From JAGNLM01 sp964439835 (lineage in GTDB: Bacteria > Pseudomonadota > Gammaproteobacteria > JAABTG01), in contig CAYTPQ010000003.1 of assembly GCA_964439835.1 (NCBI GenBank), forward strand, positions 79,156 to 143,155: a stretch of DNA of 64,000 nucleotides. The letters are read 5' to 3'. Shown here piece after piece: positions 25,338-33,455 of the stretch; the stretch's first letter is position 1; every line of letters begins with the position of its first letter. The translations under genes and the position numbers were made by a program. The notes under the pieces were generated by a model. It was not told the origin of the DNA. It made no database searches and saw nothing but the letters and a program-made list of their open reading frames with translations.

Positions 25338-26797
25338 GGCGCCCTGGCGGTGACGAGTGCGGAAGGCAGTGTGACCCGGAAGTGGGTCCCGGGGCCAGCG
25401 TCGTCAATGATGCGGATTTCCCCGCCGTGTGCAATGGCGCACTCGCGGGCGATGGCCAGGCCGAGGCCGGTCCCCTGGACCGGCCCACCCGGCTGGATGC
25501 GGCCCTGATAGAACGGATCGAAGACCCGCGATCGGTCCGCGACCGGAATGCCGGGGCCTTCGTCCTGGACCTCCAGGCCCACGCCGTCCTGGTCCTCGCT
25601 CAGGCGGACGTCGATTCGGCCGCCCTTCGGCGAGTACTTGACCGCGTTGGAGACCAGGTTGTCCAGCAGGGCCCGCAGCCGGGCCCGGTCGCCCTGCAGC
25701 GTGATCGGCTCGACGGCCAGGCGAAAGCGCAGCCCCCGGGCGAGCGCGCCGACCCGGTGGTCGGTCACGACCGCGCGGGCGAGCTGGTCCAGGCGCACCG
25801 GCTCGCGCCGGACCTCTGCGCTGCGCACCTCCGGCAAGCGGCTGAAGGCGAGCAGGTCCTCAATCAGCTTCTGCAGGCGCAGGGCGTTGTTGTGCAGGAT
25901 CTCTGTCACCTCCCGTTGCTGCTCGTTCAGCGGGCCCACCACCTGCTCGGCCAGCAGCTCGGCCCCTTCGCGCAGTGCCGTGAGAGGGGTCTTGAGCTCG
26001 TGGGAGACGTGGCGCAGGAAGGACTTCTTCTCCTCCTCCAGCTCGAGTAGCCGCGTGCGCAACCATTCGAGCCGCTCCCCGAGGGTTTCCAGGTCCCGGG
26101 GCCCGCGGACCTGAACCGGGGCGTAAAGCTCGCCGTCACCGAGCAGGCGAATCGCGTGGTCGAGCTGACCGAGCGGACGCGCGATCAGGAACAGGAACAG
26201 GCCGGCCAAGGCCACCACCAGAGGCACCACGCCAAGGGCCTGCCAGACCAGGAACTGCTGGGCCTGACCCGCCATCTCCCGCAGCACCTCGACACCGTGG
26301 CCGACGCCGGCGTTGGCCTCGGCCAGGATCCGGCGAGCCAGCTCCGCGAGGTGCACGAACTCGCCCACCGCGGCTTCGGACCGGCTGGGGTCCAGCTCCT
26401 GCCCGCGCAGGGTCTCGAACAGGCGGCGCTCGCGCTCGGCCAGCTCCTGCAAGCGCAGGCGGGCCTCGGCGTCGTCCTCCAGCGCCAGCATGTAGGTGAC
26501 GGTGCCCTGGAGCTCGGCGTGCGTCTTGTCGTAGGCCGCCAGCCGCGATTCGTCCTTCAGGACCAGATACTGGCGGACGTTGCGCTCCATGCCGGTCAAC
26601 TCGTCGACCAGGTTCCTGCCGCCGTGGGTGAGCTGGACGGTCCGGTAGACGGCGTCCTCGCTCTGGCGTGCCAGCCGCTCGACCTGCAGCGAAGCGAGCA
26701 GGATGGCCGCCAGCAGCGGCAGCGCCACCGCCAGGAAGCCGACCAGGACCAGGGTCAGGAAGGAACGCGGCCTGATGGACCGGATGACTGGCATCAT
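25334..26797 (-). CDS. qseE: Membrane sensor histidine kinase QseE/GlrK
   Basis: The 487-residue kinase has an N-terminal membrane helix (FLTLVLVGFLAVALPLLAA), a periplasmic helical sensor region of about 130 residues, a second helix (LGVVPLVVALAGLFLFLIA), a HAMP region, the phospho-acceptor motif SHELKTPL, and HATPase boxes N (NLVSNAVKYS), G1 (DEGPGI) and G2 (GTGLGLAI). It should phosphorylate QseF in response to an envelope or small-molecule signal. The start is taken as the ATG at 26797 (MMPVIRSIRP), since the preceding 100 codons belong to the divergent promoter region. The ribosome site is weak. Confidence 0.9.
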   Translation of the reverse strand: MMPVIRSIRPRSFLTLVLVGFLAVALPLLAAILLASLQVERLARQSEDAVYRTVQLTHGGRNLVDELTGMERNVRQYLVLKDESRLAAYDKTHAELQGTVTYMLALEDDAEARLRLQELAERERRLFETLRGQELDPSRSEAAVGEFVHLAELARRILAEANAGVGHGVEVLREMAGQAQQFLVWQALGVVPLVVALAGLFLFLIARPLGQLDHAIRLLGDGELYAPVQVRGPRDLETLGERLEWLRTRLLELEEEKKSFLRHVSHELKTPLTALREGAELLAEQVVGPLNEQQREVTEILHNNALRLQKLIEDLLAFSRLPEVRSAEVRREPVRLDQLARAVVTDHRVGALARGLRFRLAVEPITLQGDRARLRALLDNLVSNAVKYSPKGGRIDVRLSEDQDGVGLEVQDEGPGIPVADRSRVFDPFYQGRIQPGGPVQGTGLGLAIARECAIAHGGEIRIIDDAGPGTHFRVTLPSALVTARAP

Positions 26798-26893
26798 GGG
26801 TGGGGGCAAACCGCCCGTTGCGGGCGCGGCTGGGGCGTCGGGCGGATCCAGCCACAGTATAGGGCCTCGGCGGGGCCACGGCCCGCGCGGTGC

Positions 26894-26899
26894 TACTAT
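26894..26899 (+). promoter_or_regulatory. Candidate extended -10 for the inositol-phosphatase-like gene
   Basis: TGCTACTAT at 26891-26899 fits an extended -10 (TGn then TACTAT) 43 bp upstream of the start codon, in the divergent region shared with qseE. No convincing -35. Confidence 0.35.
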
Positions 26900-26942
26900 C
26901 CTCCCCAGAGTCCTCCGCAGAGGACCCCGCCGCGAGGTGACC

Positions 26943-27737
26943 ATGCTGCCCGACTTGACGGCCCTCGCCCACGTCGTCCGTGGGGTCGCCCGCGCTGAGC
27001 TGCTGCCGCGCTTCGGGCTGGTGGAGCGCCATCTCAAGCTCGACGGCAGCATTGTGACCGACGCCGACCACGCCTCCCAGGCGGGACTGCAGGCCGTGCT
27101 CAAGCGGCGCTGGCCGGGTTACGGGATGCTCGCCGAGGAATCGACAGCGGAGGAACAGGCCCGCCAGCTCGCCGAAGGGGGCGGGGGGCTGTGGGTCGTC
27201 GACCCGCTCGACGGGACTAGCAACTTCGCCGCCGGTCTCCCCTACTTCGCCGTCTCGGTCGCCCTGGTGGCGGGCGCCGAGACTCTCGTGGGCGTGGTCT
27301 ACGACCCGGTGCGTGACGAGTGGTTCGGCGCGGTGCGGGCGAGCGGGGCGTACCGCAACGGCGCGCCGCTGCCGCCCCCCCCACCGCCACCGCCCATGCG
27401 GTCGGCGCTCGCCGTGGTCGACTTCAAGCGGTTGCCCCCGGAGCTGGCGACCCGGCTGGCGACCGCACCCCCCTACGGCTCCCAGCGCAGCCTCGGCGCC
27501 GTTGCACTGGACTGGTGCTGGCTCGCGGCCGGGCGCTTCCACCTGTACCTGCACGGCCGGCAGCGGCTCTGGGACTACGCCGCCGGCGAGCTGGTCCTGC
27601 GCGAGGCCGGCGGGCTGGGCTGCACGCTGGAAGGCGGCGCAGCCCCCCGGCCGTCGCTCACACCGCGGTCGGCGGTCGGCGCCTTTGACCCGGCCCTGTT
27701 CGCCGAGTGGACCACCTGGCTGGGGGTGCCACCCTGA
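26943..27737 (+). CDS. Inositol monophosphatase family protein
   Basis: The 264-residue product has the metal-binding motifs of the family: GMLAEESTAEE (site 1 Glu), WVVDPLDGTSNF (DPLDGT) and the second motif WDYAAGELVLREAGG. The family hydrolyses small phosphate esters such as inositol phosphates, 3'-phosphoadenylate or fructose bisphosphate in a Mg-dependent way; the substrate is not clear here. GAGGTG precedes the ATG. An oddity is a run of eight or nine prolines at about residue 142 (GAPLPPPPPP), encoded by a C-rich tract, in what should be a surface loop. Such runs stall ribosomes unless EF-P is present. Confidence 0.87.
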   Translation: MLPDLTALAHVVRGVARAELLPRFGLVERHLKLDGSIVTDADHASQAGLQAVLKRRWPGYGMLAEESTAEEQARQLAEGGGGLWVVDPLDGTSNFAAGLPYFAVSVALVAGAETLVGVVYDPVRDEWFGAVRASGAYRNGAPLPPPPPPPPMRSALAVVDFKRLPPELATRLATAPPYGSQRSLGAVALDWCWLAAGRFHLYLHGRQRLWDYAAGELVLREAGGLGCTLEGGAAPRPSLTPRSAVGAFDPALFAEWTTWLGVPP

Positions 27738-27918
27738 GCCACTTCGCGCCGCCCACCGCCCTGATCGCCGCCGGGGCTTAAAGGAGCAGCGGGCGGAGCC
27801 GCTAAGTCCGGGGCGACAGAGACCACGCAGACGCCCAAGAGACCCCGAGCGCCCCAACCGGCCGCGACGGGGCGAAGGCCCTCTGCCCATTCATGGGGTG
27901 GGATCGCTTCACCGGCGC
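27738..27918. other. Non-coding gap before the GGDEF/EAL gene
   Basis: These 181 bases contain GCTTAAAGGAGCAGCGGGCG and no recognisable gene, repeat or terminator. Confidence 0.3.
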
Positions 27919-30354
27919 ATGGCCGTAACCGCAACCGACGCGACCCGACCTTGGCCGGAGGCCCAACCGGCGGCCAACGCCCATAGGGACGACGACCACC
28001 GCACGGAGCAGCTCCGGCTCCTCTACGCCCAGTCACCGGCACCGCTCCTCGCCAGCGTCTTCATGTCGGCGGTCACCGCGGGCGTGCTCGCACGCCAGGG
28101 ACCCGCATTGCCACTCCTGGGCTGGTGGCTCGCCCTCACGGTCGTGACCGTCCTGCGGCTGCGCTTGATCGCCCTTTTCAAACGCCAGGACCCGGCGCGC
28201 CAGAACGAGCCGCGGTGGCTGAACGCCTACCACTTCGGCGCCTTGGCCGCCGGGGTCGCCTGGGGTGTGCTCGCCCTGTTCCTCGACTTCGCCTGGCCGC
28301 TGCCCTACCAGCTCTTGCTCTACGCCATGCTGGTCGGCGTCGCCACCGCCGGGATCTCCAACAACGGCGCCCTCGGGTCCGCCTACGCGGCGTTCCTGGT
28401 CCCCTGCCTGCTGCCGCTCGCGATTCGCTCGCTGCTCGCCCCGGAGACGGTGCTCGTCACCATGGGGGTCATGCTCCTGATCCTCGGCGTGATGCTCCTC
28501 TCCGTCGCGGGTAGCTTCGAGCGGGCCCTGCTGCGCTCGCTGGCGCTGGCGAGCGACCGGGCCCGCCTGCTGGACCGGGTCTCGCGAGCCCACGAGGCGC
28601 TCGCGGCCGAGGCCGGTGACCGCAAGCGGGCAGAGGCGGAGCTGTTGCGCGAGAAGGAGCGCGCCCAGGTGACCCTGCACTCGATCGGCGACGGCGTGAT
28701 CACCACCGACACCGCCGGTGCCATCGACTACATGAACCCGAGTGCCGAGCGGCTGACCGGCTGGACCGTGGAGGAGGCAAAGGGACAGCCGCTGGCGCAG
28801 GTCTACCCCCTGCACGACGAGGCAACCCGGGAGCCGCTGGGGGGGCTCGCGGACACGGCGCGGCGGCTCGAGTCGACGCTCCAGGCGCGCGAGCCGCAGC
28901 TCCTGCGCCGGCGCGACGGCGAGGAGTTCGCCGTCACCCAGACCGTCACGCCGATCCGCGGCCCTAGAGGCGACGCACTCGGCTCGGTGCTGGTGTTCCG
29001 CGACGTGACCGAGACCCGAAGCCTCGCCCGCCGCCTGGCCTACCAGGCCAGTCACGACACCGTCACCGGCCTCCTGAACCGCCGGGAGTTCGAGGCCCGC
29101 CTGGCCCACGCCCTGGAGGTCGCGCACAACGAGGCGAGGCAGCACATCTGCCTGTACATGGACCTCGACCAGTTCAAGCTGGTCAACGACACCTGCGGCC
29201 ACGCCGCCGGAGACGACCTGCTACGCCAACTGGCGGTGCTGATGCACGGTCGTCTGCGGGAGTCCGACGCCCTGGCCCGCCTCGGCGGCGACGAGTTCGG
29301 GGTGTTGCTCGAGGGCTGTCCGCTGCAGCAGGGGATCGAGATCGCCGAGGCCCTGCGGGCGGGAGTACGCGACTACCGCTTCGTGTGGGAGGACAAGACC
29401 TTCGAGATCGGCGTCAGCATCGGTATCGTCGCCGTGACCGGCGACTGGGAGAGCGTCGGCAGCATCATGAGCGCCGCGGACGTCGCCTGCTACGCCGCGA
29501 AGGACCTGGGCCGCAACCGCATTCACGTCTATCAGGACACCGACCTGGACCTGGCCCGGCGGCACGGCGAGATGCAGTGGGTCTCCCGGATCACCCAGGC
29601 CCTCGGCGAGAACCGCCTCGAGCTCTTCTACCAGGACATCGTCGCGGTGCAGAGCGAGACCAACCTGCGGCACTCCGTCGAGATCCTGGTGAGGATGCGG
29701 GACGAGCGCGGGGAGCTGGTGCCGCCCGGCGCCTTCCTGCCGGCCGCCGAGCGTTACAACCTGATGCCGACCATCGACCGCTGGGTCGTGCACCACTGCT
29801 TCCGCTGGCTTGCGGCCCAGCCGAGCCTCGAGGGCGTGCTGATCGGCATCAACCTCTCGGGGACGACGCTCAGCGACGACAACTTCCTGCCGTTCATCCG
29901 CGAGCAGTTCGAGCGCTTCCGCGTACCCCACGAGACAGTTTGCTTCGAGATTACCGAGACCGCCGCCATCGCCAACCAGGCGGCGGCTTCCCAGTTCATC
30001 CGTGAGCTCCGGGCGATGGGCTGCTGGTTCGCCCTGGACGACTTCGGCAGCGGACTGTCGTCGTTCGCCTACCTGAAGAACCTGCCGGTCGACTACCTCA
30101 AGATCGACGGCAGCTTCGTGCGCGACATGTTGCACGACCCCTACGACCGGGCGATGGTCGCCGCCATCAACGAGGTCGGCCACCGCATGGGCATCCGCAC
30201 CATCGCGGAGTTCGTCGAGAACCCAGAGACATTGCACGCCCTGGCCGACCTCGGCGTCGACTACGCCCAGGGCTGGGCCCTGGGCAAGCCGAGGCCGCTG
30301 CACGAGGCCACGGCGGCTGCGTTTCGCCTGCCGCTGCAGCAGGCCTCCGCATAA
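27919..30354 (+). CDS. Membrane-bound PAS-GGDEF-EAL c-di-GMP signalling protein
   Basis: The 811-residue protein begins with five or six membrane helices (residues about 45-205), followed by a coiled linker and a PAS domain (LHSIGDGVITTDTAGAIDYM). A GGDEF domain with intact ARLGGDEFGVLL comes next. The EAL domain keeps the catalytic Glu in VEILVRM and has DDFGSGLSSFAYLKNLPVDY plus the later KID and E residues. Both a cyclase and a phosphodiesterase activity are therefore possible on sequence. The ATG at 27919 (MAVTATDATRPWPE) is chosen because earlier codons of the frame overlap the previous gene in another frame. Its ribosome site is poor, so the start is moderately certain. Confidence 0.87.
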   Translation: MAVTATDATRPWPEAQPAANAHRDDDHRTEQLRLLYAQSPAPLLASVFMSAVTAGVLARQGPALPLLGWWLALTVVTVLRLRLIALFKRQDPARQNEPRWLNAYHFGALAAGVAWGVLALFLDFAWPLPYQLLLYAMLVGVATAGISNNGALGSAYAAFLVPCLLPLAIRSLLAPETVLVTMGVMLLILGVMLLSVAGSFERALLRSLALASDRARLLDRVSRAHEALAAEAGDRKRAEAELLREKERAQVTLHSIGDGVITTDTAGAIDYMNPSAERLTGWTVEEAKGQPLAQVYPLHDEATREPLGGLADTARRLESTLQAREPQLLRRRDGEEFAVTQTVTPIRGPRGDALGSVLVFRDVTETRSLARRLAYQASHDTVTGLLNRREFEARLAHALEVAHNEARQHICLYMDLDQFKLVNDTCGHAAGDDLLRQLAVLMHGRLRESDALARLGGDEFGVLLEGCPLQQGIEIAEALRAGVRDYRFVWEDKTFEIGVSIGIVAVTGDWESVGSIMSAADVACYAAKDLGRNRIHVYQDTDLDLARRHGEMQWVSRITQALGENRLELFYQDIVAVQSETNLRHSVEILVRMRDERGELVPPGAFLPAAERYNLMPTIDRWVVHHCFRWLAAQPSLEGVLIGINLSGTTLSDDNFLPFIREQFERFRVPHETVCFEITETAAIANQAAASQFIRELRAMGCWFALDDFGSGLSSFAYLKNLPVDYLKIDGSFVRDMLHDPYDRAMVAAINEVGHRMGIRTIAEFVENPETLHALADLGVDYAQGWALGKPRPLHEATAAAFRLPLQQASA

Positions 30355-30379
30355 CCGTCGAATAAACGACCCCGTCGTC

Positions 30380-30420
30380 ATTCCGGCAAAGGCCGGAATC
30401 CAGACGAAACCGACGTCTGG
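30380..30420. repeat. Tandem short hairpins (ATTCCGGC/GCCGGAAT type)
   Basis: ATTCCGGC at 30380-30387 pairs with GCCGGAAT at 30392-30399. It is directly followed by CCAGACG (30400-30406) pairing with CGTCTGG (30414-30420). The first resembles the widespread ATTCC...GGAAT repeats such as neisserial dRS3. It lies between convergent genes and could end transcription in both directions. Confidence 0.75.
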
Positions 30421-30461
30421 ACGCCGACCGTCTGCCGGGCGGCAAGCCGCCCCGAAGCGTC

Positions 30462-31736
30462 CTAACGTGCAGCCGCCAGGGCCTGGTCGACGTCGGCCAG
30501 GATGTCGTCCACGTGCTCGATCCCGATCGATAGCCTGACCAGGTCCGGACTCACCCCCGCGCGCGCGAGCTCCGCCGGCGAGAGCTGGCGGTGGGTCGTG
30601 GTCGCCGGGTGGCAGGCGAGCGACTTGGCGTCACCAATGTTCACCAGGCGGACCACCAGCTTCAGGGCGTCGATGAAACGCGCCCCGGCCTCCGCCCCGC
30701 CCTTGATCCCGAAGCTGAGGATGCTGGCGGCGCGCCCGCCCATGTAGCGCTGCAGCACGGCGTGGTCGGGGTGGTCCTCCAGGCCCGCGTAGCGTACCCA
30801 GCTCACCTGCGGGTGGCCCTGGAGGTGCCGGGCCACGGCCAGGGCGTTCTCGCAGTGGCGGTCCATGCGCACCGGCAGGGTCTCGATCCCTTGCAGGATC
30901 AGGAAGGTGTTGAAGGGCGACAGGGCCGCACCCATGTTGCGCAGCGGCACCACCCGCGCTCGGCCGATGTAGGCCGCCGGCCCGAAGGCCTCGGTGTAGA
31001 CGACGCCGTGGTAGGACACGTCCGGCTCGTTCAGGCGCGGGAAGCGGTCGCGGTGATCGGCCCAGGGGAACCGGCCGCTGTCGACGATGGCCCCGCCAAT
31101 GCTGTTGCCGTGCCCGCCCATGTACTTGGTGAGTGCGTGCACCACGATGTCGGCGCCGTGCTCGAAGGGGCGGCAGAGGTAGGGGGTCGGCACCGTGTTG
31201 TCGACGATGAGCGGCACGCCGCGGGCGTGCGCCACCTCGGCCAGCGCCCCGAAGTCGACGACGTTGCCCGCCGGGTTGCCGATCGACTCGCAGAAGACCG
31301 CCTTGGTACGGCTGTCGATGAGCCGCGCGATCCCCTCGACGTCCCGGTAGTCGGCGAAGCGCACCTCGATCCCGAGCCGCGGCAGGGTGTGGGCGAACAG
31401 GTTGTAGGTGCCGCCGTAAAGCTGTGAGGTGGTGACGACATTGTCGCCGGACTCGGTGATGGTGAAGATCGCGTAGGTGATCGCGGCCATCCCCGAGGCC
31501 ACCGCGAGAGCCCCCACGCCACCCTCCATCTCCGCCACGCGTTGCTCGAGCACCGCGGTGGTCGGGTTCATGATTCGGGTGTAGATGTTGCCGGCGACCT
31601 TCAGGTCGAACAGGTCGGCCCCGTGCTGGGTGCTGTCGAAGGCGTAGGAGGTGGTCTGGTAGATGGGCACCGCCACCGCCTTGGTCGTCGGCTCTGGCGC
31701 GTACCCGCCGTGAATCGCAATGGTCTCGATCTTCAC
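30462..31736 (-). CDS. metY: O-acetylhomoserine sulfhydrylase (MetY-type)
   Basis: The 424-residue PLP enzyme of the Cys/Met metabolism family has YTRIMNPTTAVLEQRVAEME, GGTYNLF, the PLP-lysine motif in VVHALTKYMGGHGNSIGG and the C-terminal LVRLSIGIEHVDDI. Length and motifs fit O-acetylhomoserine aminocarboxypropyltransferase, which makes homocysteine directly from sulfide; cystathionine synthases are shorter. GTG at 31736 (VKIETIAIHGG) is preceded by AGGAGG, so it beats the ORF-maximal start. Direct sulfide use fits a sulfur-rich lifestyle. A small GCGGG/CCCGC hairpin lies at 31777-31792 upstream, but no known SAM riboswitch was recognised. Confidence 0.92.
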   Translation of the reverse strand: MKIETIAIHGGYAPEPTTKAVAVPIYQTTSYAFDSTQHGADLFDLKVAGNIYTRIMNPTTAVLEQRVAEMEGGVGALAVASGMAAITYAIFTITESGDNVVTTSQLYGGTYNLFAHTLPRLGIEVRFADYRDVEGIARLIDSRTKAVFCESIGNPAGNVVDFGALAEVAHARGVPLIVDNTVPTPYLCRPFEHGADIVVHALTKYMGGHGNSIGGAIVDSGRFPWADHRDRFPRLNEPDVSYHGVVYTEAFGPAAYIGRARVVPLRNMGAALSPFNTFLILQGIETLPVRMDRHCENALAVARHLQGHPQVSWVRYAGLEDHPDHAVLQRYMGGRAASILSFGIKGGAEAGARFIDALKLVVRLVNIGDAKSLACHPATTTHRQLSPAELARAGVSPDLVRLSIGIEHVDDILADVDQALAAAR

Positions 31737-31806
31737 CCCTCTCCCCCTCCTCGTGTAGAGCGTTCTGTGGTCCCAAGCGGGTAGGCTCCCGCCCGGCTCG
31801 CCAATT

Positions 31807-32004
31807 CTACCGTTCGGGCGGCTCGCCCGGGCGCGCGGGCGGCCCCGCGCCCACGACCGCGTCGGGCCCCTCGCCACCGGGCGGTTCGGCCGACGCCCGC
31901 CCTTGTAGGTCCCGGCGGATCCCCTCAGCGCGCCCCGTCTCCCGCCCGACGTAGTAGCCGAGCGCCAGCAGGCCCGCGCCGACCAGCGCCTTCACCCACA
32001 GCAT
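31807..32004 (-). CDS. Small single-helix membrane protein, unknown
   Basis: The 65-residue product is not one I recognise. It has one membrane helix (LWVKALVGAGLLALGYYVG, residues 2-20), a basic patch and a Pro/Gly/Ala-rich cytoplasmic or periplasmic tail. GGAGGTG lies 6 bases before the ATG, which makes expression likely. It is upstream of metY on the same strand with about 70 bp between them. Confidence 0.6.
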   Translation of the reverse strand: MLWVKALVGAGLLALGYYVGRETGRAEGIRRDLQGRASAEPPGGEGPDAVVGAGPPARPGEPPER

Positions 32005-32047
32005 GGCGACACCTCCGCGCGTTCCGGTTCACACCGCCTGCGGGTAG

Positions 32048-32281
32048 ACTAGCAGCCGGCGGGGGCGCGCGCTGGCAGGTAGCGTCCTACTCCAGGTCGC
32101 CCTGAGCTTCCTCATCCTGGTCGGCGTCGCGCTGATCGGGGAGGGCTTCGAGTTCCACATCCCACGGGGCTACATCTACTTCGCGATGGCCTTCTCGGTG
32201 GTGGTCGAGATGTTGAACCTCCGGGTCCGCAAGCGCGCGGCCGCCCCCGTGCGCCTGCACCGGCAGATGCCGGACGGCTGA
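32048..32281 (+). pseudogene. Truncated C-terminal remnant of a TerC-family membrane protein
   Basis: The frame that ends at 32281 encodes, from about 32087, LLQVALSFLILVGVALIGEG followed by FEFHIPRGYIYFAMAFSVVV and EMLNLR. This is the last membrane segment and signature of TerC/YgdQ-type proteins. The upstream frame closes with a stop at 32045-32047. There is no start codon, and the rest of the family (about 170 residues) is missing. Upstream DNA is occupied by an opposite-strand gene, so this is a deletion remnant rather than a frameshift. Confidence 0.7.
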
Positions 32282-32289
32282 GGGTTGCC

Positions 32290-32565
32290 GTGGCGAGCCT
32301 CCGGGTCAGCTGGCCCCACGAAAAGGGCGACGACCTCGCGCGCCAGGCCGTCGAGGCCGTGGCCCGCGACCTGCAAGGCCAGCTGGGGGCGTCGTACGCG
32401 TGGGAGGGCGCAGCCCTGCGCTTCCGCGCAACCGGCGCGAAGGGCTCGATCCGCATCGTGCCCGGCGCGGTCGTCGTGGAGGTCGACCTGGGCCTCGCGC
32501 TGCTGCCGTTCCGCAGCCGGATCGAGCAGGAGGTCCGCAGCCGGCTGTCCAGCGCCCTGGCCTGA
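32290..32565 (+). CDS. Polyhydroxyalkanoic acid system family protein
   Basis: The 91-residue protein matches the PHA_gran_rgn family: VSWPHEKGDDLARQAVEAVA at the N-terminus, then alternating strands and LPFRSRIEQEVRSRL at the end. These small soluble proteins are found with polyhydroxyalkanoate granule genes and are thought to help regulate or coat granules. No PHA synthase is in this window. GTG at 32290 is the start, 8 bp after the TerC remnant stop, with only a weak ribosome site. It ends 14 bp before the convergent mtfA. Confidence 0.82.
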   Translation: MASLRVSWPHEKGDDLARQAVEAVARDLQGQLGASYAWEGAALRFRATGAKGSIRIVPGAVVVEVDLGLALLPFRSRIEQEVRSRLSSALA

Positions 32566-32579
32566 GGGGCGGGGGAGTC

Positions 32580-33350
32580 CTAGGGGCGCAGGCGCGCGGC
32601 CGGGTCCTGGCGATAGAAGGCGGCGAGCTGGGCGTAGACCTCGGGGTAGGTCGCTTGCACGTCGTGCGGGTGCAGGAAAAAGGCCTCCGTCAGCACGGCG
32701 AAGAATTCCCCCGGGTCGTCCGCCGCGTAATCGTCGAAGGGGACCTCCTCGCCGCGGTCGACCCGGTGCCAGAAGTCTTCGTAGGCCCGCGTGAAGGCCC
32801 TGGTCCACACCTCCCGGGACATCCCCGCGTGGAGCGGCGGCATGCCGTTGGCCTCGCCGTTCAGGAGGTCGAGCTTGTGGGCCATCTCGTGGACGACGAC
32901 GTTGCCCCACTCCTCGCCCTCGGCCCCCAGCTCGACGTCGGTCCACGAGAAGATCGCGGGGCCCTCCGGCCACGACTCCCCGGAGAGCTCCCGGTCCGCC
33001 TCGTGCGCCACCCCGTCCTCGTCCACCCACTCGTGGCGGGCGACGAACTCGTCCGGGTAGAGCACCACGGTGACCCACCCGCGGTACCAGTCGAGCCCCA
33101 GGTGGAGAATGGGTACGCAGGCCTGGACCGCGACGAGGCGGCGCATCCGGTCATCGACCGCTAGGCCGCCGGCCCCGTGGATCGACTTGCGGCGCAGGAA
33201 AGCAATCGCCACCTCGCGAAGACGGGCCAGTTCGTCGGGGGGATACGCCTCGAGGAGTGGCAAGCGCTCCACCAGCGAGTCCCACTCCTGCCCGGGAAAG
33301 GTCTCGGCCCCCGACGCCCCGGTCAGCCACTGCTTGAGGTGCCCCAGCAC
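32580..33350 (-). CDS. mtfA: Zinc peptidase MtfA (Mlc titration factor family)
   Basis: The 256-residue cytosolic metallopeptidase has the zinc motif HEMAHKLD (HExxH, about residue 151) and a third ligand in EFFAVLTEAFF. IPLLHLGL-like and YPDEFV segments are typical of MtfA. In E. coli, MtfA binds the glucose repressor Mlc and thereby raises ptsG expression. Whether Mlc exists here is unknown. The length agrees with the family (about 260). Confidence 0.9.
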   Translation of the reverse strand: MLGHLKQWLTGASGAETFPGQEWDSLVERLPLLEAYPPDELARLREVAIAFLRRKSIHGAGGLAVDDRMRRLVAVQACVPILHLGLDWYRGWVTVVLYPDEFVARHEWVDEDGVAHEADRELSGESWPEGPAIFSWTDVELGAEGEEWGNVVVHEMAHKLDLLNGEANGMPPLHAGMSREVWTRAFTRAYEDFWHRVDRGEEVPFDDYAADDPGEFFAVLTEAFFLHPHDVQATYPEVYAQLAAFYRQDPAARLRP

Positions 33351-33455
33351 GGCGGTGTCCGTCAGGATGGCCGCCAGACCCGGCAGGCGCAGGCCGTCGC
33401 CGCGCCATCCGCCGGGCGTCCGGGGGGTCGCGCAAGCCGCGTCGCGCGACCCACC

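Noticed and set aside
31737..31806. SAM or SAH riboswitch upstream of metY
   Set aside because: Only a small GCGGG/CCCGC hairpin is present; none of the conserved core sequences of those riboswitches could be recognised.
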